Shown piece by piece: positions 1-6,486 of a DNA stretch of 9,950 nt. The position numbers and the translations under genes are program-made. Each line of letters starts with the position of its first letter. The stretch's first letter is position 1. The DNA is from an uncultured Cetobacterium sp. Lineage in GTDB: Bacteria > Fusobacteriota > Fusobacteriia > Fusobacteriales > Fusobacteriaceae. A model generated the notes under the pieces. It had not been told where the DNA came from and did no database searches. It worked only from the letters and a program-made list of their open reading frames with translations. The DNA lies in assembly GCA_900766645.1 (NCBI GenBank), contig CAAFWD010000221.1:1-9950 (forward strand). The letters are read 5' to 3'.

Positions 1-1668
1 GTAAATCCTGTTTATTTGAAAGAGGATGATTTTATATATGTTAATACTGGAAATCCTTTAGATCTTACTATGGGAGACTCTGTTGTTATGATAGAGGAGT
101 TAATAGAGGTTGAGGATGGAAATTTTAAAGTTATAAAAAATGCAAAACCTTGGCAGCATATTAGACCTATGGGAGAGGATATTGTAGCTGGAGAGATGTT
201 GATTAAATCCAATCATAAAATTTTACCTCAAGATTTAGGGGCTCTTATATCTGGTGGAATAAGAGAGATAGAGGTCTATAAAAAACCTAGTGTGGCAATT
301 GTTCCAACAGGGGATGAAGTTATAGACATTTTTAAAGAGGAAGTAAAAGAAAAATCTGTACTAGATTGTAACTCATATATTTTTTCAGCTCAAATAAAAG
401 AGTGGGGAGGAGTTCCTACCATTCAAAAGAGATTAAAAGATGATTATGACGAGATGAAAGTTACATTGGAAAAACTTTCTAAAGAGTATGATATTGTGAT
501 AATAAATGCTGGTTCTTCAGCAGGAAGTAAAGATTATACAAAACATGTAATCGAAGATTTAGGAGAGGTTATAATCCATGGAGTTGCAATTAAACCTGGA
601 AAGCCTACAATTTTAGGAAAAGTGAATGAAAAACCATTTATAGGAATTCCTGGATACCCAGTTTCAGCTTTTTTATCAATGGATATATTTGTAAAACCTC
701 TTCTTGAAAATATGACTAAAACTTTTAGCGAAGAGAATTATGTGGAAGGGAATTTAGGAAAAAGTATAGTATCCTCTTTAAAGCATAAAGAGTTAGTGAG
801 AGTTACGCTACATAAAAGTGAAAATGGATATATAGTTCAACCTTTAGCTAGAGGAGCTGGAATAACAACGAGTTTATCAAAGGCAGATGGAATTTTAGAA
901 ATTCCAAGAGAGGTTGAGGGGATATCAGCAGGGGAGATTGTAAAAGTGAGATTATTAAAATCTTTAAAAGAGATAGATGATAATCTTATTTCTATAGGTA
1001 GCCATGATGTTGTAATGGATTTAATTGGAGATTCTGTAAAACTGTGCTCAACTCATGTTGGAAGTTTTGGAGGGATACTGGCAATAAAACAGGGAAATGC
1101 TCACATTGCTCCAATTCATATGTTAGATGAAGATACAGGAGAATATAATATCTCTTTTATAAAAAAATATTTTCCAGAGAATGAAATGACTTTAGTAAAA
1201 GGAATAGAGAGAGTTCAAGGACTTATTGTACAAAAAGAAAATCCTTTAGGTTTAAAAAATATAAAGGATATTTTTGATAAAAAAATTAGATTTGTTAATA
1301 GACAAAGAGGATCAGGAACAAGAATTCTTTTAGATCACTGGATAAAAAAGGAAAACTTAGATTTTAAAAATTTACAAGGATATGATTATGAAGTTGCAAC
1401 TCATTTAGATGTGGCAATGGCGATAAAAAATGGGACTGCAGAAGCGGGCCTTGGAATAATGGAGGCTGCTAAAATAGTTGGTTTAGATTTTATACCTTTA
1501 GCTAAAGAGGAATATGATTTTTTAATAAATCCTAAAATGAGAGATAATAAAAAAATAATTGAGTTTATAGATTTTTTAAGATCAGATTATTTTAGAAATA
1601 AAATAGAAAGTTTAGAGGGGTACTCTTTAAGTGATCCTGGGAAAATAGTGGAAATAAAAGTAAAATAA
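1..1668 (+). CDS. moeA: MoeA-type molybdopterin metal-transferase fused to PBP-like domain (5' end outside window)
   Basis: Inserts molybdate or tungstate into adenylylated pterin in the last step of Moco/Wco synthesis, in the cytoplasm. The frame is open to base 1 (codons V-N-P-V-Y precede the first TTG at 16), so the true start lies upstream and roughly the first 80 residues of MoeA are missing. MoeA signatures visible: TGNPL...GDSVVM (about 47-93), PTGDEV (about 304-320), NAGSSAGSKD (about 505-535), KPGKPTILG (about 592-620) and GIPGYPVSAF (about 640-670). The last has Tyr where E. coli MoeA has Asn. From about 990 to 1640 follows a second domain with NRQRGSGTR (about 1300-1325) and GTAEAGLGI, typical of the PBP-like domain (PF12727/COG1910) fused to MoeA in many anaerobes and thought to bind the oxyanion. 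It converges with the aor-moaD-thiF operon, which makes a role in cofactor supply for AOR plausible. Whether it handles Mo or W cannot be told from sequence. Confidence 0.9.
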   Translation, partial: VNPVYLKEDDFIYVNTGNPLDLTMGDSVVMIEELIEVEDGNFKVIKNAKPWQHIRPMGEDIVAGEMLIKSNHKILPQDLGALISGGIREIEVYKKPSVAIVPTGDEVIDIFKEEVKEKSVLDCNSYIFSAQIKEWGGVPTIQKRLKDDYDEMKVTLEKLSKEYDIVIINAGSSAGSKDYTKHVIEDLGEVIIHGVAIKPGKPTILGKVNEKPFIGIPGYPVSAFLSMDIFVKPLLENMTKTFSEENYVEGNLGKSIVSSLKHKELVRVTLHKSENGYIVQPLARGAGITTSLSKADGILEIPREVEGISAGEIVKVRLLKSLKEIDDNLISIGSHDVVMDLIGDSVKLCSTHVGSFGGILAIKQGNAHIAPIHMLDEDTGEYNISFIKKYFPENEMTLVKGIERVQGLIVQKENPLGLKNIKDIFDKKIRFVNRQRGSGTRILLDHWIKKENLDFKNLQGYDYEVATHLDVAMAIKNGTAEAGLGIMEAAKIVGLDFIPLAKEEYDFLINPKMRDNKKIIEFIDFLRSDYFRNKIESLEGYSLSDPGKIVEIKVK

Positions 1669-1683
1669 AAGTAAAAAAAAAAA

Positions 1684-1719
1684 TCCCCCAAGTTTAAAAA
1701 ATTAATTAAACTTAGGGGA
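1684..1719. terminator. Bidirectional rho-independent terminator
   Basis: A 14-bp stem with one mismatch pairs TCCCCCAAGTTTAA (1684-1697) with TTAAACTTAGGGGA (1706-1719) around an 8-nt loop. It is flanked by an A-run (1673-1683) on the left and a T-rich run (1721-1730) on the right, so it can stop transcripts in both directions. It sits between the ends of the convergent moeA and thiF-like genes. The minus-strand stop codon of the latter lies in the T-run. Confidence 0.9.
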
Positions 1720-1723
1720 CTTT

Positions 1724-2407
1724 TTATTTTGTAAGTGAAATCCAATCAATGTCAATAGCTTCCATATCAATATAATAAAACCCATCAGTTCTGATCTCTT
1801 TATTTAATATTAATTTAATAAAAAGGTTAACTTGAATAGAGGAAGCAGTAGCTACTAAAAAGCATAGATTTCCAAGCTCTTTTTCAATTCCAACAATATT
1901 TTTATTAGGGTATATTTTATTGAGTAAAGGATTTTCTGGAAGAATGCAAGTTACTTGTCCAAAAAGTCCACCTATGGCAGCATAAATTAATGGTATTTTA
2001 AAAATTTGACATTGTTCTTCAATATTAAATTTACTTTTTATACTGTCGCAACAATCAAATACAACATCTATACCGTTAAAAAGATCATTGAAATCACACT
2101 CTTCAAAGGTTTTACAAAAAGTTTCAATCTCCACAGTGGAATTAATAGAATGAATATATTTTTTTCCCTCTAAAACTTTAAGAGCACCAAGATTATTTTC
2201 ATTGGAAAGAAGTTGTCGATTTAGATTTGTACAATCGAAGTTATCAAAATCTACCAATTTAATTTTTTTAACTCCAATTCTAGATAAAAAATCTAAAACA
2301 TATCCTCCCAAGCCACCAGCTCCAATAACCAAAACCCTTTGCTTATTTATAATATTTTGCTCATTTTCAGTTAATGTATTGAAGTTTTTACGATATCTTC
2401 TATCCAT
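1724..2407 (-). CDS. ThiF/MoeB/HesA-family E1-like adenylyltransferase
   Basis: Predicted to adenylylate the C-terminal glycine of the MoaD-like carrier encoded just upstream, the first step of loading it with sulfur for the pterin dithiolene. The protein has 227 residues. The nucleotide-binding loop GAGGLGG is at residues 29-35 and LVDFD at 51-55. NLNRQ (61-65), Lys77 and Asp121 correspond to the MoeB ATP-binding residues Arg73, Lys86 and Asp130. The paired CXXC zinc motifs of E. coli MoeB/ThiF are absent, and the protein is about 20 residues shorter than MoeB. Its ATG overlaps the moaD stop by one base (TAATG). Its Shine-Dalgarno GGAGGAGG is formed by the last Gly codons of the moaD-like gene, so translation is probably coupled. 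It is the last gene of the aor operon. It could equally serve a ThiS-type carrier, but the AOR/MoaD context favours pterin sulfuration. Confidence 0.85.
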   Translation of the reverse strand: MDRRYRKNFNTLTENEQNIINKQRVLVIGAGGLGGYVLDFLSRIGVKKIKLVDFDNFDCTNLNRQLLSNENNLGALKVLEGKKYIHSINSTVEIETFCKTFEECDFNDLFNGIDVVFDCCDSIKSKFNIEEQCQIFKIPLIYAAIGGLFGQVTCILPENPLLNKIYPNKNIVGIEKELGNLCFLVATASSIQVNLFIKLILNKEIRTDGFYYIDMEAIDIDWISLTK

Positions 2408-2628
2408 TATCCTCCTCCAACTGGAGGAAAAATGGAGATAATATCTCCATCACATAATTTTTTAGTCAAAGGTTGGTGAAATCCATTAACTAAAAATAAA
2501 GAGACCTCTTCTTTTTCTATTTGAAAATATTTTATAATATCTTCCCCTGTAATTTCAGAATGAAACTCAATTTCTTGAACTTTTCCTCTGTTTTTTCTAA
2601 GGGTTGCAAAAAAGCGTATTTCTAGCAT
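2407..2628 (-). CDS. moaD: MoaD/ThiS-family sulfur carrier protein
   Basis: A small ubiquitin-fold protein of 73 residues that carries sulfur as a C-terminal thiocarboxylate for formation of the metal-binding pterin dithiolene. It begins MLEIRFFATLRK, the usual first strand of MoaD, and ends FPPVGGG, the MoaD 'FPPV(A/S)GG' tail with one extra Gly. DGDIISIFPPV is characteristic of MoaD rather than of ThiS. The ATG overlaps the end of aor by 7 bases (ATGCTAG). The upstream Shine-Dalgarno is weak (AGGA about 11 bases upstream), so translation is probably coupled to aor. Position between aor and an E1-like gene suggests a dedicated carrier for the tungsten cofactor. That dedication is inferred from the operon, not from its sequence. 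Confidence 0.88.
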   Translation of the reverse strand: MLEIRFFATLRKNRGKVQEIEFHSEITGEDIIKYFQIEKEEVSLFLVNGFHQPLTKKLCDGDIISIFPPVGGG

Positions 2629-4427
2629 AAATCTTCAAGTCCTAATTTAATAAGAGTTTCATCTGTGGGGAAAGCTTCAACCCATCCACGAGCTTCATAG
2701 TATTCAGGGAGCATAATATCAAGTTTACTTTTTTGACCTTTAGATGGTCCATCTGGAATAGCATCTTTTAAAAGTCGTTTAGGTAGCTTATCATCTTCTG
2801 GTTTCATTCCAGCTCGTTTATTGAAAACTCTTTCTAAATTATATATACGTTCTCCAGCTTCTAAAAGAGAGGTAACAGTGTGCTCAGTTCCAGTAGCTGC
2901 ATTTAAAAAGTTAGCGTAGTCATCTGCACCTAGTGCAAAGGATGTGAATAAACACATACCCATAGAATCAATAACAGCTGTTAAATCTTGGAAAATTTTA
3001 GTCCAAGAGGCTTTGTTATCAGTGGTAGTTCTATCTAATAATTCAGGATGAGCTAAAATTTCAGGGGAGATCATATATCCTCTCACATGACATCCACCAC
3101 GGTTACTTGTAGCATAGTTAAGGCCGATTCCTTGAATTCCTCTAGCGTCATATGCAGGAAGTTCCTGTTTTTTTACAGACATGGAAAGTTCAGGATGTCC
3201 ATAATGTTCACAAAGTCTTTGAGAACCAGAAGCCATTAATTTTCCTAATTCAGTTTCACCATATCCAATTCTTTTAGTCCATTCTACAATAGCTTTTTTA
3301 TCTCCAAATTTTAAAGGTATTCCCTGACAATCTTCATCAGTTATTAATCCTTTTTCATATAGTTCCATAGCAGCTGCAATTGTACAAGGGGTAGATATAG
3401 AGTCTAAACCAAGTTCATTGCACCAGAAGTTAGCTTCATTTATACTAGGTATATCATATACACCACAGCTACCACCATAAGCCCAAAGAGTTTCATATTC
3501 AGGACCACCAATCTCTTTCCCCTCTCTTTCAACAACTCTTCCACAACCAATTGGGCATCTATGGCAGTTATAAGTTCTTTTTAAATATTTTTCAGTAAGA
3601 GTTTCTCCACTTATATTTTCAGCATTTTGAGAGTACGCTCCTTGCCAGTTTTTCACAGGGAAACTTCCAGTTTCATTTATAATATTTACAAGAACTGCAG
3701 TACCATAAGTTGGAAGTCCAGTTCCAGTAACACCATCATCTTTTATTTTCTTCATAGCTACTACAAGTTCTTCTCTAAGTGCATCTGGATTATATACAGG
3801 AATAGATTTTCTAGAAGACTTTACAACAATAGCTTTTAAATTTTTAGAACCCATAACAGCTCCAACTCCAGATCTACCAGCAGCTCTATCTCCATCATTT
3901 ATAATAGCTGCCATAAGAGACATATTTTCTCCTCCTGGACCAATATTTAATACTGATGCTTCAGGATATGTTTCTTTAAAATATGAATTACTTTCGCTAC
4001 TTGTTTTCCCCCAAGCAGAAGAAGCATCTAAAAGCTCAATTTTATCATCATTGATATATAGATATTTAGGGGTAGGACTTTTTCCTTCTATAATGATACC
4101 ATCTAGTCCAGAATATTTTAGTTTAGCTCCCCATTCACCACCAGAGTTAGAGCAAGCAATCATTCCAGTAAGAGGTGACTTTGTAACTACAACATATCTA
4201 CCACCAGTTGGAACAGATGCACCTGTAACAGGACCAGTCATAATAACTAGTTTATTTTCAGGTGATAATGGATTAATATTGGGATTGATCTCATCCATTA
4301 AAATTTTACTTCCTAATCCTCTTGCACCAATAAATTTTTTAGCTAAATTTAGATCTAAAGACTCAAAGTTCATTTTTCCAGTAGTTAAATTAACTCTCAA
4401 TAACTTTTCATTATACGATGTTTTCAT
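2622..4427 (-). CDS. aor: Aldehyde:ferredoxin oxidoreductase (tungsten bis-pterin, 4Fe-4S)
   Basis: Oxidises aldehydes to carboxylic acids with ferredoxin as electron acceptor, or runs in reverse. The known family is cytoplasmic and uses a W-bis-pyranopterin plus one 4Fe-4S cluster. The 601-residue length is close to the 605 of the Pyrococcus furiosus enzyme, and long stretches match it from memory (for example YGTAVLVNIINE, NRGGCH, LGADDY). Cluster ligands Cys288, Cys291, Cys295 (CHRCPIGC) and Cys492 (SMGMC) are all present. Glu312 and His447 match Glu313 and His448 of the P. furiosus active site. The pterin motifs are NELGLD (337-342), where the archaeal enzyme has DELGLD, and DSMGMC (487-492). 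The PTGGRYVVVTKSPLTG region near the N-terminus is typical. The ATG has GGAGG seven bases upstream. It is the first gene of a three-gene operon. Physiological substrate unknown; no ferredoxin or NADH-linked electron-transfer subunit is adjacent. Confidence 0.95.
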   Translation of the reverse strand: MKTSYNEKLLRVNLTTGKMNFESLDLNLAKKFIGARGLGSKILMDEINPNINPLSPENKLVIMTGPVTGASVPTGGRYVVVTKSPLTGMIACSNSGGEWGAKLKYSGLDGIIIEGKSPTPKYLYINDDKIELLDASSAWGKTSSESNSYFKETYPEASVLNIGPGGENMSLMAAIINDGDRAAGRSGVGAVMGSKNLKAIVVKSSRKSIPVYNPDALREELVVAMKKIKDDGVTGTGLPTYGTAVLVNIINETGSFPVKNWQGAYSQNAENISGETLTEKYLKRTYNCHRCPIGCGRVVEREGKEIGGPEYETLWAYGGSCGVYDIPSINEANFWCNELGLDSISTPCTIAAAMELYEKGLITDEDCQGIPLKFGDKKAIVEWTKRIGYGETELGKLMASGSQRLCEHYGHPELSMSVKKQELPAYDARGIQGIGLNYATSNRGGCHVRGYMISPEILAHPELLDRTTTDNKASWTKIFQDLTAVIDSMGMCLFTSFALGADDYANFLNAATGTEHTVTSLLEAGERIYNLERVFNKRAGMKPEDDKLPKRLLKDAIPDGPSKGQKSKLDIMLPEYYEARGWVEAFPTDETLIKLGLEDLC

Positions 4428-4467
4428 TAAATACCTCCATAACTAAAAATACAATGCTATTTCTAGG

Positions 4468-4496
4468 AGTATACTTTATAAGTTCAGTATTATCAA
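4468..4496 (-). promoter_or_regulatory. Sigma-70-type promoter of the aor operon
   Basis: On the minus strand TTGATA (4491-4496) and TATACT (4468-4473) are separated by exactly 17 bases. This gives a start near 4461 and a leader of about 34 nt before the aor ATG, too short for a riboswitch. No terminator was seen between the upstream regulator gene and aor, so some read-through from that gene is also possible. Confidence 0.75.
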
Positions 4497-4518
4497 TAGT
4501 TAATAGAACACTTTATAA
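4476..4518. promoter_or_regulatory. Interrupted 43-bp inverted repeat over the aor promoter (candidate operator)
   Basis: Three pairs of matching arms are nested symmetrically: TTATAA (4476-4481) with TTATAA (4513-4518), GTTC (4482-4485) with GAAC (4506-4509), and TATTA (4488-4492) with TAATA (4501-4505). The repeat covers the -35 hexamer and the spacer of the aor promoter, where a bound dimer would block or modulate polymerase. The arms are AT-rich and interrupted, so chance symmetry is not excluded. The adjacent XRE-cupin regulator is the obvious candidate ligand. Confidence 0.4.
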
Positions 4519-4589
4519 AATTATTTTTAATAATTTTTAGTTATGACAAGAAATAATTTATATAAATTTTGTCAAATTTCAATAGGGGA

Positions 4590-5123
4590 TTAATTAATAG
4601 AAAACCAATAAGTTATAGAGGGTATATTTTTAGGATTTCTATGACGGTGTGAAGTTCCCTTTTCAATATAGATAGTATCTCCTTTTTCGAGTAAGATTCT
4701 TTCACCAGTTCCTAACTCTACCTCTAAAAACCCAGAGATAATAATTCCAAACTCATCTTGAGGATGGCCCCAAGTGATCTTACTAAAGTGACTTTCACCC
4801 TCTATTTTCACCTCTATTCCACTTATTTTAGAACGTTTATGGACCATGTTTTTATAGCTAATCTTCTTTTCTTCATTTTCAAAAATAATCTCCCTTTCTT
4901 GAGATTTTGATACATTAAATTCATATTTTTCTTTTTTTAAAATATCTAAAATATCAACTTCTAAAAAGTTACAAATTATCTCTAAAGTATCTATAGTTGG
5001 ACTAGTTTTATCTCTTTCTAAATTACTTATAAAACCAACAGACAGGTTTAAAGAGGATGACATATACTGAATTGAGTATCCTTTTGCCTTTCTAAGATTT
5101 TTTATTTTTTCTCCAATTTTCAT
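4590..5123 (-). CDS. XRE-family HTH transcriptional regulator with C-terminal cupin sensor
   Basis: A DNA-binding repressor or activator of 177 residues. An XRE/Cro-type helix-turn-helix occupies about residues 1-62 (KIKNLRKAKGYSIQYMSSSL, then SVGFISNLERDKTSPTIDTL). A single cupin barrel follows at about 105-175, with possible metal or ligand residues His120, Glu124, His159 and His161. The start was set at ATG 5123, which has GAGG six bases upstream. A GTG four codons further out (5135) has no ribosome binding site. It is divergent from the LysE-type exporter gene (109-bp gap) and co-directional with aor (162-bp gap), so either could be its target. The inducer is unknown; family members often sense small organic molecules such as amino acids or polyamines. 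It resembles the second regulator in this window in architecture but is not a close copy. Confidence 0.85.
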   Translation of the reverse strand: MKIGEKIKNLRKAKGYSIQYMSSSLNLSVGFISNLERDKTSPTIDTLEIICNFLEVDILDILKKEKYEFNVSKSQEREIIFENEEKKISYKNMVHKRSKISGIEVKIEGESHFSKITWGHPQDEFGIIISGFLEVELGTGERILLEKGDTIYIEKGTSHRHRNPKNIPSITYWFSIN

Positions 5124-5139
5124 ATTAAACCTCACAAAA

Positions 5140-5157
5140 TTTTCATTTAAATGAAAA
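5140..5157. promoter_or_regulatory. Perfect 18-bp palindrome between regulator and exporter (candidate operator)
   Basis: TTTTCATTTAAATGAAAA is an uninterrupted palindrome about 17 bases upstream of the regulator's ATG, in the divergent intergenic region. XRE-type regulators commonly bind short dyads like this next to their own gene, so an autoregulatory operator is a reasonable guess. AT-rich DNA yields such dyads by chance more often than average, which limits confidence. Confidence 0.4.
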
Positions 5158-5193
5158 AATAATTAAATATTTTAAGATTTTAACATTTATATA

Positions 5194-5202
5194 TGATAAT
5201 AT
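5194..5202 (+). promoter_or_regulatory. Possible extended -10 promoter element of the exporter gene
   Basis: TG at 5194-5195 followed by TAATAT at 5197-5202 resembles an extended -10 element, about 31 bases upstream of the TTG start. No good -35 hexamer is present at the usual distance, which fits an extended -10 promoter but leaves the call weak. Confidence 0.35.
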
Positions 5203-5232
5203 CTAGAAAAATAAAGTTTAGGAGGAATAAAA

Positions 5233-5814
5233 TTGGATTTTACATTTGTTTTTGCATCACTGGTATTTGCTATGACTCCAGGACTTGCGACTATGTATAT
5301 ACTTAATAACTCAACAATGTATGGGAGAAAAGAGGGAATAATATCAGCCTTTGGTATTTTAAGTGGAGGAATGATATATAATATAGTAGCAGCAGCAGGA
5401 TTAGGAGTTTTAATTACAAAATTTCCTTTTGTATTTCACGGAATAAAAGTAGTGGGAGCTATTTATCTGATTTATGTGGGAATAAAAAGTATAATGGATA
5501 AAGGTGGAAATACATCTGGAGAAAAAAGTAAAAATTGCTTTAGAGATGGAGTTATTACTAACTTGGCAAATCCTAAGGTTTTAATATTTTTTGCAACGTT
5601 TATACCTCAATTCGTTTCGGGTACTAGCAAGTCGGTTGGAGGAGAACTGTTTATATTAGGAGTTACATATCTTTTTGTAGAGCTTATTTGGTTTATGTGC
5701 TTAGCAATTTTTACAGCTATGTTCACAGAAAGATTCCAAGAGTTTTTTCAAACTAAAATGAAATATATTTCAGGAGTTGTTTTTATATTAATGGGTGGAA
5801 TGTTATTTTTATAA
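5233..5814 (+). CDS. LysE/RhtB-family amino-acid exporter
   Basis: An inner-membrane exporter of 193 residues, the normal size for the LysE/RhtB superfamily, which pumps amino acids or related small molecules out of the cell. Family marks are TPGLAT near the N-terminus (residues 15-20; the family has TPGP), the small-residue helix GILSGGMIYNIVAAAGLG (41-58), and the loop-helix signature DGVITNLANPKVLIFF (105-120). About six hydrophobic segments are visible: roughly 2-24, 38-62, 68-88, 112-130, 138-164 and 175-193. The start is TTG 5233, chosen because AGGAGG lies seven bases upstream and there is no nearby in-frame ATG. It is divergent from an XRE-cupin regulator that probably controls it. 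The substrate cannot be read from the sequence. Confidence 0.88.
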   Translation: MDFTFVFASLVFAMTPGLATMYILNNSTMYGRKEGIISAFGILSGGMIYNIVAAAGLGVLITKFPFVFHGIKVVGAIYLIYVGIKSIMDKGGNTSGEKSKNCFRDGVITNLANPKVLIFFATFIPQFVSGTSKSVGGELFILGVTYLFVELIWFMCLAIFTAMFTERFQEFFQTKMKYISGVVFILMGGMLFL

Positions 5815-5820
5815 AAAAAA

Positions 5821-5841
5821 GCAGAATCATTTAGATTCTGC
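5821..5841. terminator. Bidirectional rho-independent terminator
   Basis: GCAGAATC (5821-5828) pairs with GATTCTGC (5834-5841) around a 5-nt loop. The stem is extended by an A-run on the left (5813-5820) and TTTTT on the right (5842-5846). It serves the exporter gene on the plus strand and the convergent regulator gene on the minus strand. Confidence 0.9.
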
Positions 5842-5850
5842 TTTTTAATA

Positions 5851-6390
5851 TTAGAATGATGGTGGTGTAGAAACCCATAAAATTTTGGCTTCTCCTACTC
5901 CACAATTTGATAAATAATGGTTTTTTCCAGAGCTGTAGTAGAAAGATTCTCCTTTTTTTGCTTTGAAAATTTTATCTCCAAGATGAATATTGATCTCCCC
6001 CTCAAGAATGTATCCAAATTCTTGACCATCGTGAGCTATCTCCTCTTTATATCTTCCATTTTCTTCTAAAGTTAATAGAATAGGTTCCATCTGATTTTTT
6101 TGAGCATTTGGAATGATCCATTCGACTTTATAACCAAGTTTAGGATCCATAACTTCAAAAGCATCGTTTTCATCAAAAACTATTTTTTCCTCTCCAGTAT
6201 CACTAAAAAAGTCTCTTAAGTTAGTTCCTAGCCCTTCTAAAATATCAGCTAGATTAGTTATAGAAGGAGAAGTCAGATCTCTTTCAACTTGAGAAATAAA
6301 ACCTTTGGATAGTTCGCAACGACTTGCTAACTCATCTTGTGTTAAATATTTTTCTTGTCTTAATCTTTTTAATTTTTTTCCGATTTCCAT
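5851..6390 (-). CDS. XRE-family HTH regulator with cupin domain, likely controller of speDE
   Basis: A 179-residue regulator with an XRE HTH at about 1-62 (KLKRLRQEKYLTQDELASRC, then SKGFISQVERDLTSPSITNL) and a cupin barrel at about 105-172. His120, Glu124, His158 and Asn162 sit at the usual cupin positions (HDGQEFGYILEGE; KNHYLSN). It ends in ILWVSTPPSF, a tail I associate with the HTH-cupin regulators found next to polyamine transport and synthesis genes; this is recollection, not a search. The architecture is that of E. coli PuuR. The ATG has AGGAG seven bases upstream. The gene is divergent from speD-speE, separated by 241 bp holding two back-to-back promoters and three palindromic repeats. 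Spermidine or putrescine is the likely effector (inference). Confidence 0.87.
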   Translation of the reverse strand: MEIGKKLKRLRQEKYLTQDELASRCELSKGFISQVERDLTSPSITNLADILEGLGTNLRDFFSDTGEEKIVFDENDAFEVMDPKLGYKVEWIIPNAQKNQMEPILLTLEENGRYKEEIAHDGQEFGYILEGEINIHLGDKIFKAKKGESFYYSSGKNHYLSNCGVGEAKILWVSTPPSF

Positions 6391-6419
6391 AAAATTTCTC
6401 CTTAATCATCAATAGATAT

Positions 6420-6448
6420 AGTATAGACCTTTTTTTTTAAAAAATCAA
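6420..6448 (-). promoter_or_regulatory. Promoter of the XRE-cupin regulator gene
   Basis: On the minus strand TTGATT (6443-6448) and TATACT (6420-6425) are spaced by 17 bases, placing the start about 25 bases upstream of the regulator's ATG. Its -35 hexamer directly abuts that of the divergent speD promoter, so the two promoters compete for overlapping DNA. Confidence 0.65.
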
Positions 6449-6477
6449 TTGACAAAATATTGATAATTATATATTAT
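6449..6477 (+). promoter_or_regulatory. Promoter of speD-speE
   Basis: A perfect TTGACA (6449-6454) is followed after exactly 17 bases by TATTAT (6472-6477). The predicted start near 6484 gives a leader of about 148 nt before the speD TTG. A short inverted repeat, ATCAAT (6444-6449) with ATTGAT (6459-6464), overlaps both -35 elements and could be an operator. Confidence 0.75.
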
Positions 6478-6486
6478 ATCTCTGTG

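Noticed and set aside
4051..4446. Plus-strand open frame of 131 codons opposite the start of aor
   Set aside because: It lies antisense inside a strongly conserved gene, has no good ribosome binding site and gives a protein without recognisable features. The same applies to the open frames at 12-212, 2202-2441, 3627-3839, 7990-8253 and 9291-9482.
4428..4468. Molybdenum/tungsten cofactor riboswitch upstream of aor
   Set aside because: The predicted leader is only about 34 nt, too short for such an aptamer, and no conserved core is visible.
4544..4574. Inverted repeat TGACAA/TTGTCA around AATTTATATAAATT as a terminator for the first regulator
   Set aside because: The stem is AT-rich and asymmetric, with no T-run following on the minus strand. 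I kept no feature here.
5123..5135. GTG at 5135 as the start of the first XRE-cupin regulator
   Set aside because: No Shine-Dalgarno precedes it, whereas ATG 5123 has GAGG at the right distance and gives the same N-terminus layout (M-x-IG-x-K) as the second regulator.
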